Shown one piece after another: positions 23,625-35,128 of a stretch of 64,000 nucleotides of DNA. Made by a program: the position numbers and the translations under genes. The stretch is from Globodera rostochiensis (Eukaryota; Nematoda; Chromadorea; Rhabditida; Heteroderidae). The stretch lies in contig JAEVLN010000017.1 in NCBI GenBank assembly GCA_018350325.1, positions 1,078,666 through 1,142,665 on the forward strand, in the 5' to 3' direction. The stretch's first letter is position 1; the number at the start of each line of letters is the position of its first letter. The notes beneath the pieces were generated by a model that saw only the letters and a program-made list of their open reading frames with translations, was not told the origin of the DNA and ran no database searches.

Positions 23625-23670
23625 AATAAAACCCCCAATTTTGGAGAAAAGGAATTAAATGTTCCGCAGA
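23625..23670 (+). promoter_or_regulatory. Poly(A) signal and candidate trans-splice acceptor between genes A and B
   Basis: AATAAA at 23625-23630 follows the gene A stop by 36 bp. TGTTCCGCAG ends at 23669, 57 bp before the gene B ATG. This spacing matches nematode operons, where a downstream gene receives a spliced leader. The same arrangement is kept in unit 2 at about 30472 and 30516. Confidence 0.4.
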
Positions 23671-23726
23671 AAAGATTTTTGTTTTATATTGAAAATTGCT
23701 TTTTTTTTTCATTTTTCCTTGACAAA

Positions 23727-26100
23727 ATGCGTCTTCTGGACAATTACCGCCGTGCAATGGCCAAAAGTTCATCGGACACTGAACGGCTGAGCGGACGATT
23801 GGCCGCCGATGTTTCCGTTTGGATGAATCATTTGTCGGAACAATTCTCGCAACGAAAGCCTCCGCCGTCGCCGTCCGTTTCCGTCCCATCCGCTTCAGCT
23901 CCAGCTCCAACTTCACCTTTATCCCCATTTTCTGAGCTCGTCAACTACGTTTGGCTGTCCTTCCGGATCATCTACGACATATGCGACCCAACAATTGTTA
24001 TGAACTCCAACTACGACTTCAACTACAAACGATTGAGTCTCTTTCTCAACAATTATCTTTATGGTAATGGCAAAAAGCAAATTTTTTTTAGTTAAAATTG
24101 TCAAAACCATTTTATTTATTAGAATTTGACAATTTTATACAAAATGAAAGAAAAAAGAAACGATTTACGGATGTGCTCAAAAATTGGAAGGCTAACGAAC
24201 ACTCTGTGCTTTGCATTTCCGATTTGGGCTGGCTTAATGAAGATGACAACAAAAGTGCGGCCCCGTTGGAATTAACTCAACAAATTCATTTTGAAGTGCT
24301 GCAAAAGTATATGGATGATAAAGAAATAGGCAAAGATTTCAGAGAAATATTTCTTGGTAAAAATATTATCATAAAACGTTTAATATTTTTGTAAGAGATT
24401 TCTTTCTTTTTACATTTTAATTACAGGTTTTCCATATTTTATTCAAATTGGCGCAATTATTTTGCCGGTTTCTGTAAGTAAAACTGTTGGGGAGAACAAC
24501 AAAAACCGTACGTTCTTTCATTGGGAATGGTTCTGTAATTGCAAAAAAATATATGTATATATTTATTTATTTATTAGTATAATTCGAATTTAAAATTTAT
24601 ATTATTTTTTTTTTTTGATTACCAATTCAAAGATAGACTTCATTTTTATGATATTAAAATTTAATTTAATAATTTCAACAAATTATAGATGAGGAGAAAT
24701 ATCGTCGAAAAAATCTTTTGCAATTTTTAAAAATTGAAAACATAAAAAAATTATTTGAACTCCACAAAATCACTTACAATGAAAGCGATTTTATGGGCAA
24801 TGAAAGTGAAGAGGAGGCTGAAAATGTCAAAAAAATGGAAGTACAAAATACGGAACAAAAAGAATCAAACAAAAAGGGCAAAAGGAATAAAAAACGGAAA
24901 ATACAAAAAAGAAAGCAAAAAATGGACAAAAAAGAGGACACAACAAAAAATTTGATGGAAAATCGAATTAAAAATGAAAATGTTTTGCAAAAAACTTTTG
25001 AGGAAAATCCGTCGGAAAGTGACAAAAATGCGGTAGAAAATGTGAAGAAATTGGACGATGTTTCGAGCGTAAATGCGGCCAAATCCCAACAAATTATGGG
25101 CAAAAATGATCAAAGTTTCGAAAATATACAAAATATTGAAGAAAATTTGTCTGACTCAAAAGAGCGGCCATTTAACATTGTTTTGGTGCAGAAAAATGCC
25201 GTGAATTTTGTAGAAAAAGTGAGCATTTTCAGACATTTAAAACAATTATTTTTAAAATATAAAATATAAATAATCATTAAAAATAACAGTCCAATTTCAG
25301 TATAACAATTCAATTGTGTTTAATTGCGTAGCGGAAGATAAAATTTCTTACGATAAATTTTGCAATTTTGTTGAAGAACAAATTCGATCAGAATTTACAG
25401 CGTTGATGGAGAAAATTGGCATAAAAAACTCGAAAGAAGTTGCGTTTTTGAACACGGAAAGTTATAAAGAAACTTGTGGAGTTGCGAAAGAATTAGTCCA
25501 AGAGAAATTCAGGTTAAAAAATTTATTAAAAAATTCTTTTTATATTGTAAAAAGAGTAGTGCGCGATCGGTTTTAAAGCGGGGGTCCCGGTTTTCGGTTA
25601 GGCCGGTTTTACGACCCCCGGTTTTCGGTTTTTGGGCCAAAAAAGCCGTTTTCGGTTTCCAAAAAAGCCGGTTTTCGGTTTGGTTAACCGATGGGTTTGG
25701 TTCGGTTTGGTTAACCGACCAGTAGTGTAAGGTTCCATTTGGGTATACGGTAGCTCTCAGTATACTGTACTTACAGTATTATACTGAGAGCTACCGTATA
25801 CCCAAATGGAACCTTATACTACTCCGACCGTGCACTACCCTAATTGTAAATATCCAATTTAGCATTAATTTCTGCAAACTTTGGCTTGTTGGAATTGAAT
25901 CGTCGCCAATGCATAATAATGAAAAGTTAAATGAATATTTGAAGGATTTTAATTCCGCCATAAAAAGTAATTATTTGCTGAAGTTTAATCATTCGTCGGC
26001 CGACGAAAACGACAAAATTAGTGAATCTCAAAAATTGCGTGCCGATGTCCATTCGACAGTTCAGAAAAAATGGTTTTTGATGCAAATTATGGAGAATTGA
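23727..26100 (+). CDS. Lysine-rich cytoplasmic-type protein, 6 exons, unknown family (gene B)
   Basis: Exons: 23727-24063, 24123-24356, 24427-24534, 24689-25218, 25301-25512, 25863-26100; the sum (1659 nt) gives 552 residues. It starts MRLLDNYRRAMAKSSSDTER without a signal peptide, has a proline/serine linker (PPPSPSVSVPSASAPAPTSP), a segment FRIIYDICDPTIVMNSN, and a long K/E-rich stretch (KKGKRNKKRKIQKRKQKMDK) that could be a nuclear signal. The start is uncertain: the frame is open upstream to about 23649, so it could instead be joined to gene A as one ~1.6-kilo-residue protein, but I found no acceptor in the required phase that avoids a stop. Intron 5 holds a GC-rich repeat and a palindromic MITE. 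A second, near-identical copy is at 30574-32945. Confidence 0.62.
25566..25720. repeat. CCGGTTTTCGGTT-type simple repeat in a gene B intron
   Basis: Repeated GGTTTTCGGTTTGGTTAACC strings. Similar CCCGG-rich stretches occur at 660-740, 54575-54740, 61021-61200 and 62180-62345. The duplicate is at 32411-32565. Confidence 0.6.
25721..25822. mobile_element. 102-bp near-perfect palindrome (MITE-like)
   Basis: Two 44-nt arms, 25721-25764 and 25779-25822, are reverse complements with one mismatch and a 14-nt loop. The arm reads AGTAGTGTAAGGTTCCATTT then GGGTATACGGTAGC... It sits in intron 5 of gene B. Confidence 0.8.
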
Positions 26101-26456
26101 TTTGAATATGCCGAGTTCATTTGCATAAAAGTTTGTTGTCCGTCTTTTTGTTTTTAATTTTAATTGTTGAAAAAATGTCCGGTATAATAAAATTTCCGGG
26201 AGCGGAGTTTTTTTCATTAACGGGCCGGAGTTCCGTGTTTTTCCCGTTCCCGTACTTTTTCCGCGGGAATTCCGTTCCCGCCAAGCTCTATTTTTTATAT
26301 AAAAGTATGCCAATTTTTAAATGCTAACATTTAACACACAAATTTACTAATGTCATTAACAAATTTAATTATTTTTACACTTTTATTTCCGAGTTTTCCC
26401 AACACGACGTATGTAGCTCCAAAGCCCTTCCGCTTTCCGGCGATAAATAATAATTA

Positions 26457-26588
26457 GAAAAAACGACTTTTGACTAAACCAAAGGCCGATAGGTGAAAAG
26501 TCAGACAGCATGGTGGTGGAAAATAGCAGCCAAAGTAACGGCTTTTCATTATTATATCCGGCTTTTGTTACTTAAAAGTCGTTTTTCC
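26457..26588. mobile_element. Small inverted-repeat element, GAAAAAACGACTTTT termini
   Basis: Left end GAAAAAACGACTTTTGAC and right end AAAAGTCGTTTTTCC are inverted repeats. The interior has CCAAAGGCCGATAGGTGAAA and ATTATATCCGGCTTTTGTTA. A relative with more internal sequence is at 51467-51779 and a duplicate at about 33302-33433. Confidence 0.6.
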
Positions 26589-26882
26589 TTAATTTTCAAC
26601 AATTTAAACCGCTTTAAATTTTCAATTTAAATTTTTCGACAAATTCGTAATTTTGAACGCCTATTTTACATTGACGCTGAAAGATTTGACGGAAAATTGC
26701 ATAATAACTCCACAATATTTTCTAATCTTTTCAAGCACTGTCGTGGTGTGCTAAACACAAAAGGTGAACACAAACAGTTGAACGAATTAAACGCAATTAA
26801 ATGTTACAAACGTGTCCATTATTTTGGCATACATTTTAATTATAAAATTAAACTTATTTATTTATAAAATTAAACTTATTTA

Positions 26883-28590
26883 CCGTATAACCTAAAATAG
26901 AACTCCCGGGAGTTCTATTTTTCAACCCCCCCAAAAAGGGGAGTTCTATTTTAGGGGGGAGTTCTAATTTAGGGGGGAGTTCTATTTTTCAACCTCTTTT
27001 TTCAGAAAATATTAAAAAATTTGCAATTTTTGCACCAATTTTTGGCTTTGGACAATTTTGACCATTTTTCTGGCAAAATCAATCACTGAATAGAAATTTT
27101 ATTATTGAATAACAATAGTTTCAATATTTTTAAACACAAAACATCAAAGTTCAATTGAAAAATCGCTTCCAATGTTTTCATCTTCGTTCAAATCAATTTC
27201 CTCGGCCAATTTAATCATATCATCTTCTTGTCGGCGCTGGCGTAATAATGGAAGTCCATTTGGAATCGCTCCATCCTTCTAAAATACAGCCAATATACAA
27301 ATTTTAAATGTTTTTCAACCTTAAAAACGTGAATAAGGGCATCATTTTTTCCATCATCTTCTTTGGAAATTCCACAACAGAGAAAAGACTTCACGATGAT
27401 GTCTTTGGAGAGCGTCTCCCACGCTGAAACAATCCATTCCAAGTAAATTTCCATCGGAGGGGCTCTGAGATTTCCACCAGATGTTGTTGGTTTGTCACCA
27501 TGAAGCATCCAGTCCGAGTGGAGTTCACGAATCGAGTTTTTGAATTGCGCATTCCATGACACGTCAGGGACCTCAAAAAAGAAATCATTTGAGATTTTAA
27601 CATTTTTCAAACTTAAGTGCGGTGTCAAAATCAGCGTCGGTGAGCTTTCGTCCTCCGCCCTGAATGCGTTTCCGGGTAGCTGATTCCATCCTTAAGCAGA
27701 AATAAATTTGGTTTTGCAAAAAAAGTACTAACATTTTTTTCAAATCCAATTCCTGTTTTTTCCAAACTCTCATTGTGCTTCTGGCAACAGTGAAGTGTTT
27801 GCTCGCTGCGTGAAGCGATGTCTTTTTTGCAAAATCCAAAATCTCTATTTTGTCATGAATGGTAAACGCTCGTCACTTTCGTTTGGTCGGTGGATTTGTC
27901 GAATCCTCGTCGTCCTCTGAAGTCAACAGTTGAATATTCGGTTCATAGTTGATGGACGGCGAAGACGCTGATGTTGTTGGCTTGTCTATGACGGATGGTG
28001 CTGTCTTCACAATATTCGCGTTTTCGTCGGCTGCGCCCTCGTCACGAGGCCAACATTCACAACAGATGACTTTTGCGCCGTATCCTTCTTCTCCATCGAT
28101 TGAGATCGAGCACGGCGAAATTGCATGGCAGGGTTCAAAGCATTTTTTGCAAAAGTGCGCGCCGGAGGATGGATTATTGCACGAAACACAAACCTAAATT
28201 TAAACGAGAAAAATTGTTATTCTTTATTTTGGCTTTACGTTTGCGTTTTTCGATGAGTTTCCAATTTCTTCCATCCTTTAACAAGCAGGAAATTCAAAAT
28301 CAATAAACGTGTTAAGCTAGAATTAGTAAAATTGCGTATAATTTAGAAACAGCTAACGTGAAAATAAAAAAATAAATGCGCAGTATATGAGAAAGGAAGA
28401 ATGAGTATATTCTGGCAAAATGTTTATTATTTATGCATTCAACTTTTTTCAAAAATTGGGGGGGGGGCTCTATTTCAGGGGGGAGTTCTAATTTAGGGGG
28501 GCGTTCTATTTTTCAACCCCCCCAAAAAGGGGAGTTCTATTTTAGGGGGGAGTTCTAATTTAGGGGGGAGTTATATTTTAGGTTATACGG
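26883..28590. mobile_element. Pogo-like (Tc1/mariner superfamily) transposon, 1708 bp, TA target site
   Basis: Left end CCGTATAACCTAAAATAGAA and right end its complement (one base different in the visible part) are flanked by TA on both sides (26881-26882 and 28591-28592). Sub-terminal GGGGGGAGTTCTAATTTAGG strings repeat inside both ends. The insertion splits the 22-bp minisatellite of unit 2 and is absent from unit 1, so it came after the duplication. Its minus-strand ORFs encode a zinc-ribbon/HTH/DDE-type transposase remnant. Confidence 0.85.
27215..28196 (-). pseudogene. Pogo-like transposase, broken
   Basis: Minus-strand pieces in order: a cysteine-rich zinc-ribbon-like exon (28196-27872) with VCVSCNNPSS, FCKKCFEPCH and VICCECWP; a TGA directly after TNPPTKRK; then an HTH piece with DKIEILDFAKKTSLHAASKH and RSTMRVWKKQE; then a DDE C-terminal piece (27628-27215) with LEWIVSAWETLSKDIIVKSF and CCGISKEDDG, which matches pogo/JRK-type proteins. 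The middle of the DDE domain is missing. Confidence 0.75.
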
Positions 28591-30573
28591 TAATTATAAA
28601 ATTAAACTTATTTAATTATAAAATTAAACTTATTTAATTATAAAATTAAACTTATTTAATTATAAAATTAAACTTATTTAATTATAAAATTAAACTTATT
28701 TAATTATAAAATTAAACTTATTTAATTATAAAATTAAACTTATTTAATTATAAAATTAAACTTATTTAATTATAAAATTAAACTTATTTAATTATAAAAT
28801 TAAACTTATTTAATTATAAAATTAAACTTATTTAATTATAAAATTAAATTTATTAAATTGATATTCAGAGGATAAAGAATGGTACGAGCTGCTCAAACAG
28901 TACGAGGCGCTGCTTCAGACGGCTGATCCATTGACGGATTCCGAGAAGAAAATGTTCAACGTCGACACTTTAACATTCAAATTAAGAGACCTTCTCAAAG
29001 AATTGCTCAATTTTGGAAGAAATTTGAAAAGCAAAAATAATAAAAAGTTTACACAAATTGTCATCCAAGCGGCGGTCGATGTGGCAAATTTGGGATTGCT
29101 CGTAGAAAATGACAATTTAAACGAAAAATTGAGGCAAAAATGTTATTTTGAAAGTGTTTTCGGCTGGTTAAAAAAGAATGGGACATTGTTGAAGAACGCC
29201 GAATGGAAAAAATATGTTCTTCACCGAGGCTTTATTTCAAAGGTTATTTTGCATTTTAATTAATTTTATACAAAATTTATTTAAAAATTTGGCAAAACAA
29301 AAATCAAATTGTCTTTTATTCGAAGGACCATTAATATTAAAAAACATATATTTAATTCACTTCATCTTTTCTAAGGATCAAATCCCCGAACCTTCGGAAT
29401 CCGATCTGAGATGGTCCAAACCGGATTGCGAGAATAATTTGGACCCCAAAAAATTGATGCAAGAATGGACAGAAGATTCCGAGTGTGCAGCACATCACGC
29501 AACGTTTATACATGATTTGAACCAAAGATTTCCTAATTTTTACAAAAATGTCGCCGCTAACATTTTGTCCTTTCCGAAATTTCGCAATTTCGGTATTTAT
29601 TTTAATTTATTTGGATTAAATTTCATTTAAAATTCAAACAAAACTTTTACTCCCGGGTTTGAGCATCTATAAATATTAGCATTTGTGTAGGTACCACCTA
29701 TGCCCCTAAATGTGCGGTAGCACAAAATGTTATTCAAAAAGCGAATGCATGAAAAAGCTAACAAAAATAACATTAAATTCAACTACAAAATAAAATTAGT
29801 GCCAATATTTATTTTATTTTATTACATAAATTTTCCATTTTTCTTTTTTCACTTTTAGCGACGCTGGGGGAGGAAGAAGAAATTGAGCTGTACAAAGTGA
29901 TTTTGGGTTCGGACGACGCAAAAATGGCACGTGAGGCGGAATCGCGGTTGGCAATAAAAATTTTGATTCAAAAGGCAAATGAAAACGAAAAATTAATAAA
30001 TGCAAAATTTGTGGACGAATTGCTTAATGCCAAAGCGGAAGCTTATGCCATCGTTCTCATTTCGGACATTTTCTGTCCGTCCACAGAATGGCCAATCGAT
30101 CGGGCGCTTTGTCCAATTGTATTTTATGCCACTTATTTGAATGACAAAGTTAAAAATCAGCACAAAACCAATTGGTTTATGCCGGATGCCTGTTTTACTA
30201 ATGATGCCAATGCCATATTTATGTGGCAACAACAATTTTTGTCAAACGATCGTTTAGAATTTTTCAAAAAATATTTGAAGACAAACGAGAAAAACGATGA
30301 AATCATCAAAATGTTACGTGAAAAATCGGGCACTTTTTTAAAACTTCAAAATTTGATTGACCAAAAAGCATTGTTGAAATTGTGGGATAAAGAAGAAATA
30401 CGCGAAAAGCTGTTAAATAAAAACTGTAAGAGATAATATATTTTGTAATAATTAATTTTGAATTCGTATTAAATAAAACCCCCAATTTTGGAGAAAAGGA
30501 ATTAAATGTTCCGCAGAAAAGATTTTTGTTTTATATTGAAAATTGCTTTTTTTTTTCATTTTTCCTTGACAAA

Positions 30574-32945
30574 ATGCGTCTTCTGGACAATTACCGCCGT
30601 GCAATGGCCAAAAGTTCATCGGACACTGAACGGCTGAGCGGACGATTGGCCGCCGATGTTTCCGTTTGGATGAATCATTTGTCGGAACAATTCTCGCAAC
30701 GAAAGCCTCCGCCGTCGCCGTCCGTTTCCGTCCCATCCGCTTCAGCTCCAGCTCCAACTTCACCTTTATCCCCATTTTCTGAGCTCGTCAACTACGTTTG
30801 GCTGTCCTTCCGGATCATCTACGACATATGCGACCCAACAATTGTTATGAACTCCAACTACGACTTCAACTACAAACGATTGAGTCTCTTTCTCAACAAT
30901 TATCTTTATGGTAATGGCAAAAAGCAAATTTTTTTTAGTTAAAATTGTCAAAACCATTTTATTTATTAGAATTTGACAATTTTATACAAAATGAAAGAAA
31001 AAAGAAACGATTTACGGATGTGCTCAAAAATTGGAAGGCTAACGAACACTCTGTGCTTTGCATTTCCGATTTGGGTTGGCTTAATGAAGATGACAACAAA
31101 AGTGCGGCCCCGTTGGAATTAACTCAACAAATTCATTTTGAAGTGCTGCAAAAGTATATGGATGATAAAGAAATAGGCAAAGATTTCAGAGAAATATTTC
31201 TTGGTAAAAATATTATCATAAAACGTTTAATATTTTTGTAAGAGATTTCTTTCTTTTTACATTTTAATTACAGGTTTTCCATATTTTATTCAAATTGGCG
31301 CAATTATTTTGCCGGTTTCTGTAAGTAAAACTGTTGGGGAGAACAACAAAAACCGTACGTTCTTTCATTGGGAATGGTTCTGTAATTGCAAAAAAATATA
31401 TATATATTTATTTATTTATTAGTATAATTCGAATTTAAAATTTATATTATTTTTTTTTTTTGATTACCAATTCAAAGATAGACTTCATTTTTATGATATT
31501 AAAATTTAATTTAATAATTTCAACAAATTATAGATGAGGAGAAATATCGTCGAAAAAATCTTTTGCAATTTTTAAAAATTGAAAACATAAAAAAATTATT
31601 TGAACTCCACAAAATCACTTACAATGAAAGCGATTTTATGGGCAATGAAAGTGAAGAGGAGGCTGAAAATGTCAAAAAAATGGAAGTACAAAATACGGAA
31701 CAAAAAGAATCAAACAAAAAGGGCAAAAGGAATAAAAAACGGAAAATACAAAAAAGAAAGCAAAAAATGGACAAAAAAGAGGACACAACAAAAAATTTGA
31801 TGGAAAATCGAATTAAAAATGAAAATGTTTTGCAAAAAACTTTTGAGGAAAATCCGTCGGAAAGTGACAAAAATGCGGTAGAAAATGTGAAGAAATTGGA
31901 CGATGTTTCGAGCGTAAATGCGGCCAAATCCCAACAAATTATGGGCAAAAATGATCAAAGTTTCGAAAATATACAAAATATTGAAGAAAATTTGTCTGAC
32001 TCAAAAGAGCGGCCATTTAACATTGTTTTGGTGCAGAAAAATGCCGTGAATTTTGTAGAAAAAGTGAGCATTTTCAGACATTTAAAACAATTATTTTTAA
32101 AATATAAAATATAAATAACCATTAAAAATAACAGTACAATTTCAGTATAACAATTCAATTGTGTTTAATTGCGTAGCGGAAGATAAAATTTCTTACGATA
32201 AATTTTGCAATTTTGTTGAAGAACAAATTCGATCAGAATTTACAGCGTTGATGGAGAAAATTGGCATAAAAAACTCGAAAGAAGTTGCGTTTTTGAACAC
32301 GGAAAGTTATAAAGAAACTTGTGGAGTTGCGAAAGAATTAGTCCAAGAGAAATTCAGGTTAAAAAATTTATTAAAAAATTCTTTTTATATTGTAAAAAGA
32401 GTAGTGCGCGATCGGTTTTAAAGCGGGGGTCCCGGTTTTCGGTTAGGCCGGTTTTACGACCCCCGGTTTTCGGTTTTTGGGCCAAAAAAGCCGTTTTCGG
32501 TTTCCAAAAAAGCCGGTTTTCGGTTTGGTTAACCGATGGGTTTGGTTCGGTTTGGTTAACCGACCAGTAGTGTAAGGTTCCATTTGGGTATACGGTAGCT
32601 CTCAGTATACTGTACTTACAGTATTATACTGAGAGCTACCGTATACCCAAATGGAACCTTATACTACTCCGACCGTGCACTACCCTAATTGTAAATATCC
32701 AATTTAGCATTAATTTCTGCAAACTTTGGCTTGTTGGAATTGAATCGTCGCCAATGCATAATAATGAAAAGTTAAATGAATATTTGAAGGATTTTAATTC
32801 CGCCATAAAAAGTAATTATTTGCTGAAGTTTAATCATTCGTCGGCCGACGAAAACGACAAAATTAGTGAATCTCAAAAATTGCGTGCCGATGTCCATTCG
32901 ACAGTTCAGAAAAAATGGTTTTTGATGCAAATTATGGAGAATTGA
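30574..32945 (+). CDS. Second, apparently intact copy of gene B
   Basis: Exons: 30574-30910, 30970-31203, 31274-31381, 31534-32063, 32146-32357, 32708-32945, matching gene B one for one. The protein has the same length (552 residues) and almost the same sequence. The MITE and GC-rich repeat in intron 5 are retained. Unlike the truncated gene A copy, its whole coding region lies inside the duplicated unit. Promoter supply is unclear because the upstream operon-like partner lacks its 5' end. Confidence 0.6.
32566..32667. mobile_element. Palindromic MITE, duplicate copy
   Basis: Copy of 25721-25822 carried by the tandem duplication, in the matching intron of the second gene B. Confidence 0.8.
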
Positions 32946-33505
32946 TTTGAATATGCCGAGTTCATTTGCATAAAAGTTTGTTGTCCGTCTTTTTGTTTTT
33001 AATTTTAATTGTTGAAAAAATGTCCGGTATAATAAAATTTCCGGGAGCGGAGTTTTTTTCATTAACGGGCCGGAGTTCCGTGTTTTTCCCGTTCCCGTAC
33101 TTTTTCCGCGGGAATTCCGTTCCCGCCAAGCTCTATTTTTTATATAAAAGTATGCCAATTTTTAAATGCTAACATTTAACACACAAATTTACTAATGTCA
33201 TTAACAAATTTAATTATTTTTACACTTTTATTTCCGAGTTTTCCCAACACGACGTATGTAGCTCCAAAGCCCTTCCGCTTTCCGGCGATAAATAATAATT
33301 AGAAAAAACGACTTTTGACTAAACCAAAGGCCGATAGGTGAAAAGTCAGACAGCATGGTGGTGGAAAATAGCAGCCAAAGTAACGGCTTTTCATTATTAT
33401 ATCCGGCTTTTGTTACTTAAAAGTCGTTTTTCCTTAATTTTCAACAATTTAAACCGCTTTAAATTTTCAATTTAAATTTTTCGACAAATTCGTAATTTTG
33501 AACGC

Positions 33506-34043
33506 CTATATGTATGGGTGATTTTTCCCATTTTATAAATCAGTGGACAACTGAGTCCCCACTCAAAAAGCCACTTCAGTCCCGGGTCTGTAATTCTTCA
33601 GGGAATGGTTGACCAACAAAAATTTTTCGGACGGATTTTTACATTGCAGACCGAGAGGAGACGATCGATATACCTAAATTTCGTTCGATTTTGAGTCTGG
33701 ACCGTATGCCCGAAATTTTCCTTTTGATTTTTAAGGGTTTCATTTTCTGTTTTTATTGAATTTTCTTAAGAACTTTTGGGAAAAGTGCCTAAAATATTGA
33801 TTTCTTCAAGAATTTATCGGAAAAATGCTTAAAATATTGCATTTTTCTCAAGAAAATGTCTAAATGGATTCATTAATAAAAAAGCAAAATATTGATTTAC
33901 TTAAATTTCAATGCACATAAAAATGGACATTTTTTTTTCTTTTTGCATAAATTCAACAAATTTAAAGCAAATAAAAGACTAAAAAGATCACTCATACTTT
34001 AACATCCCCCCAGGCGACGAGTTTCCGATTCACCAACAAATTC
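33506..34043. other. Intergenic stretch with part of a dispersed repeat
   Basis: 33540-33597 is the complement of the CCCGGGACTGAAGTG segment also seen at 428-480, 7968-8020, 9776-9828 and 51317-51365. The rest (33600-34000) is AT-rich with no exon. Confidence 0.5.
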
Positions 34044-34476
34044 CTATTCAAATGCGTTCATCGCATTTTGTTCAGCCGATTGGAAGGATTGCAATTGGGA
34101 CTGAATGCTTTGAATGGCTTTCTCCAAATCCTCCAAAGTCTTTATGTCGTCTTCCCTAATGGTCGGGTCGGTGTCCTGTTGAATTTGTTGCCTAAGTTTA
34201 TTCGCCCGTTGTTGTAACTCTTGTAATTGTTGCTCAATTTGCTGATAATTACAAAAAATGATAATTGAAAAATACGTTTTTTTAAAAATTATTTAAAATT
34301 ATATATACTGTAACTTAAATAAATTTGTTCAAATCATCGCGCAACCAAAAAGTAAAAATTTATACCCCAAAAAATTAAACCTGAATGTCGACGCTAAACG
34401 ACTCTTGTGAAATTGAGCGAAAAATTTGGATGACAAAAAGCATCAGCAAAATTAATATGCCGGCACCCCTACCCAT
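34044..34476 (-). CDS. Small secreted coiled-coil protein, 97 residues
   Basis: Exon 1 is 34476-34381 (32 codons) and exon 2 is 34241-34044, joined in phase 0 by a GTTTAA donor and an ATTATCAG acceptor. The product begins MGRGAGILILLMLFVIQIFR, a signal peptide or signal anchor, followed by a glutamine-rich amphipathic helix (QQIEQQLQELQQRANKLRQQ) and a second helical run (EDLEKAIQSIQSQLQSF). No cysteines occur after the signal. The family is not recognised; nematode small secreted helical proteins are common. Confidence 0.65.
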
Positions 34477-34969
34477 CGTGAGAATTTGGGCTTGGATTTG
34501 AATAAATTCTCAAAATTGGTAAAAATTGTTTTAAAATGATGGACGAGCAGCGGGGTGAATTTTGTTGACTTAAAATACTTAAAATATATTTGAATGAATG
34601 AAAAAGCATGCCCATAAATGGGAGAATATGCTTCTGGCTTTTGATAAGCTCAGCTGCGGATATATTTTATTTTATTAAGGCATTCCAAAAATGGTTTATG
34701 TAAACAAAAAATCATAAATAAGTACCAAATGTTAATGATTTTTTGACATAATTTTCAGAACTTATTAAGCAAATTTAGCACTTTTATAAATTATTTGTTT
34801 GTTAGTTGGGAAGATACACTCTAATCCTCCCCCTGCTGCTTTTTGTTATTTTCTACGGGTGCAAATGCTTTTAAAATTTAAATTCAAGTGATTTTTCAGA
34901 CAACAAATTTACCCAAAAAACAGACAGAAAAAAGTGGAAGCATATCAAAGAAAATTGGAAAAAACAGTG

Positions 34970-35125
34970 TCAATTCAATTCAATTCAATTCAATTCAATT
35001 CAATTCAATTCAAATCAAATCAAATCAAACCAAACCAAATCAAATCAAATCAAATCAAATCAAATCAAATCAAATCAAATCAAATCAAATAAATCAAATC
35101 AAATCAATTCAAATCAATCCATTCC
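34970..35125. repeat. Pentanucleotide microsatellite (CAATT)n / (CAAAT)n
   Basis: A run of CAATT units passes into CAAAT units. It creates an S/N/Q/I-rich false ORF. Confidence 0.95.
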
Positions 35126-35128
35126 AAT

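Larger units (their letters stand above)
21486..26664. repeat. 5.2-kb tandem duplication, unit 1
   Basis: From TTTACATTGACGCTGAAAG (21486) to the base before the same string at 26665. It runs from inside exon 8 of gene A to beyond the end of gene B. Differences from unit 2 are a handful of substitutions and short indels, so the event is recent. Confidence 0.9.
26665..30436 (+). pseudogene. 5'-truncated second copy of gene A (exons 8-11)
   Basis: Exon copies are at about 26665-26763 (exon 8, lacking its acceptor), 28869-29242, 29376-29592 and 29859-30436. Exons 1-7 and the signal peptide are absent, and the exon 8 acceptor was lost at the duplication breakpoint. The intron between exons 8 and 9 holds a 1.7-kb transposon. 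The reading frames of the remaining exons are open and nearly identical to gene A. The first exon could be reached only by read-through splicing from gene A's 5' exons. Confidence 0.65.
26665..33505. repeat. 5.2-kb tandem duplication, unit 2, enlarged by a pogo-like insertion
   Basis: Same content as 21486-26664, at offsets 5179 before and about 6847 (later 6845) after the inserted element. Unit 1 ends AACGCCTAT followed by TTTACATT; unit 2 ends AACGCCTAT followed by ATGTATGGG, which fixes the breakpoint. Confidence 0.9.

Noticed and set aside
23605..23928. 107-codon minus ORF
   Set aside because: Antisense of gene B exon 1 with a poly-lysine artefact; no splice or family support.
24774..25131. 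Two minus ORFs rich in Phe/Ser/Leu
   Set aside because: Antisense of the lysine-rich exon of gene B.
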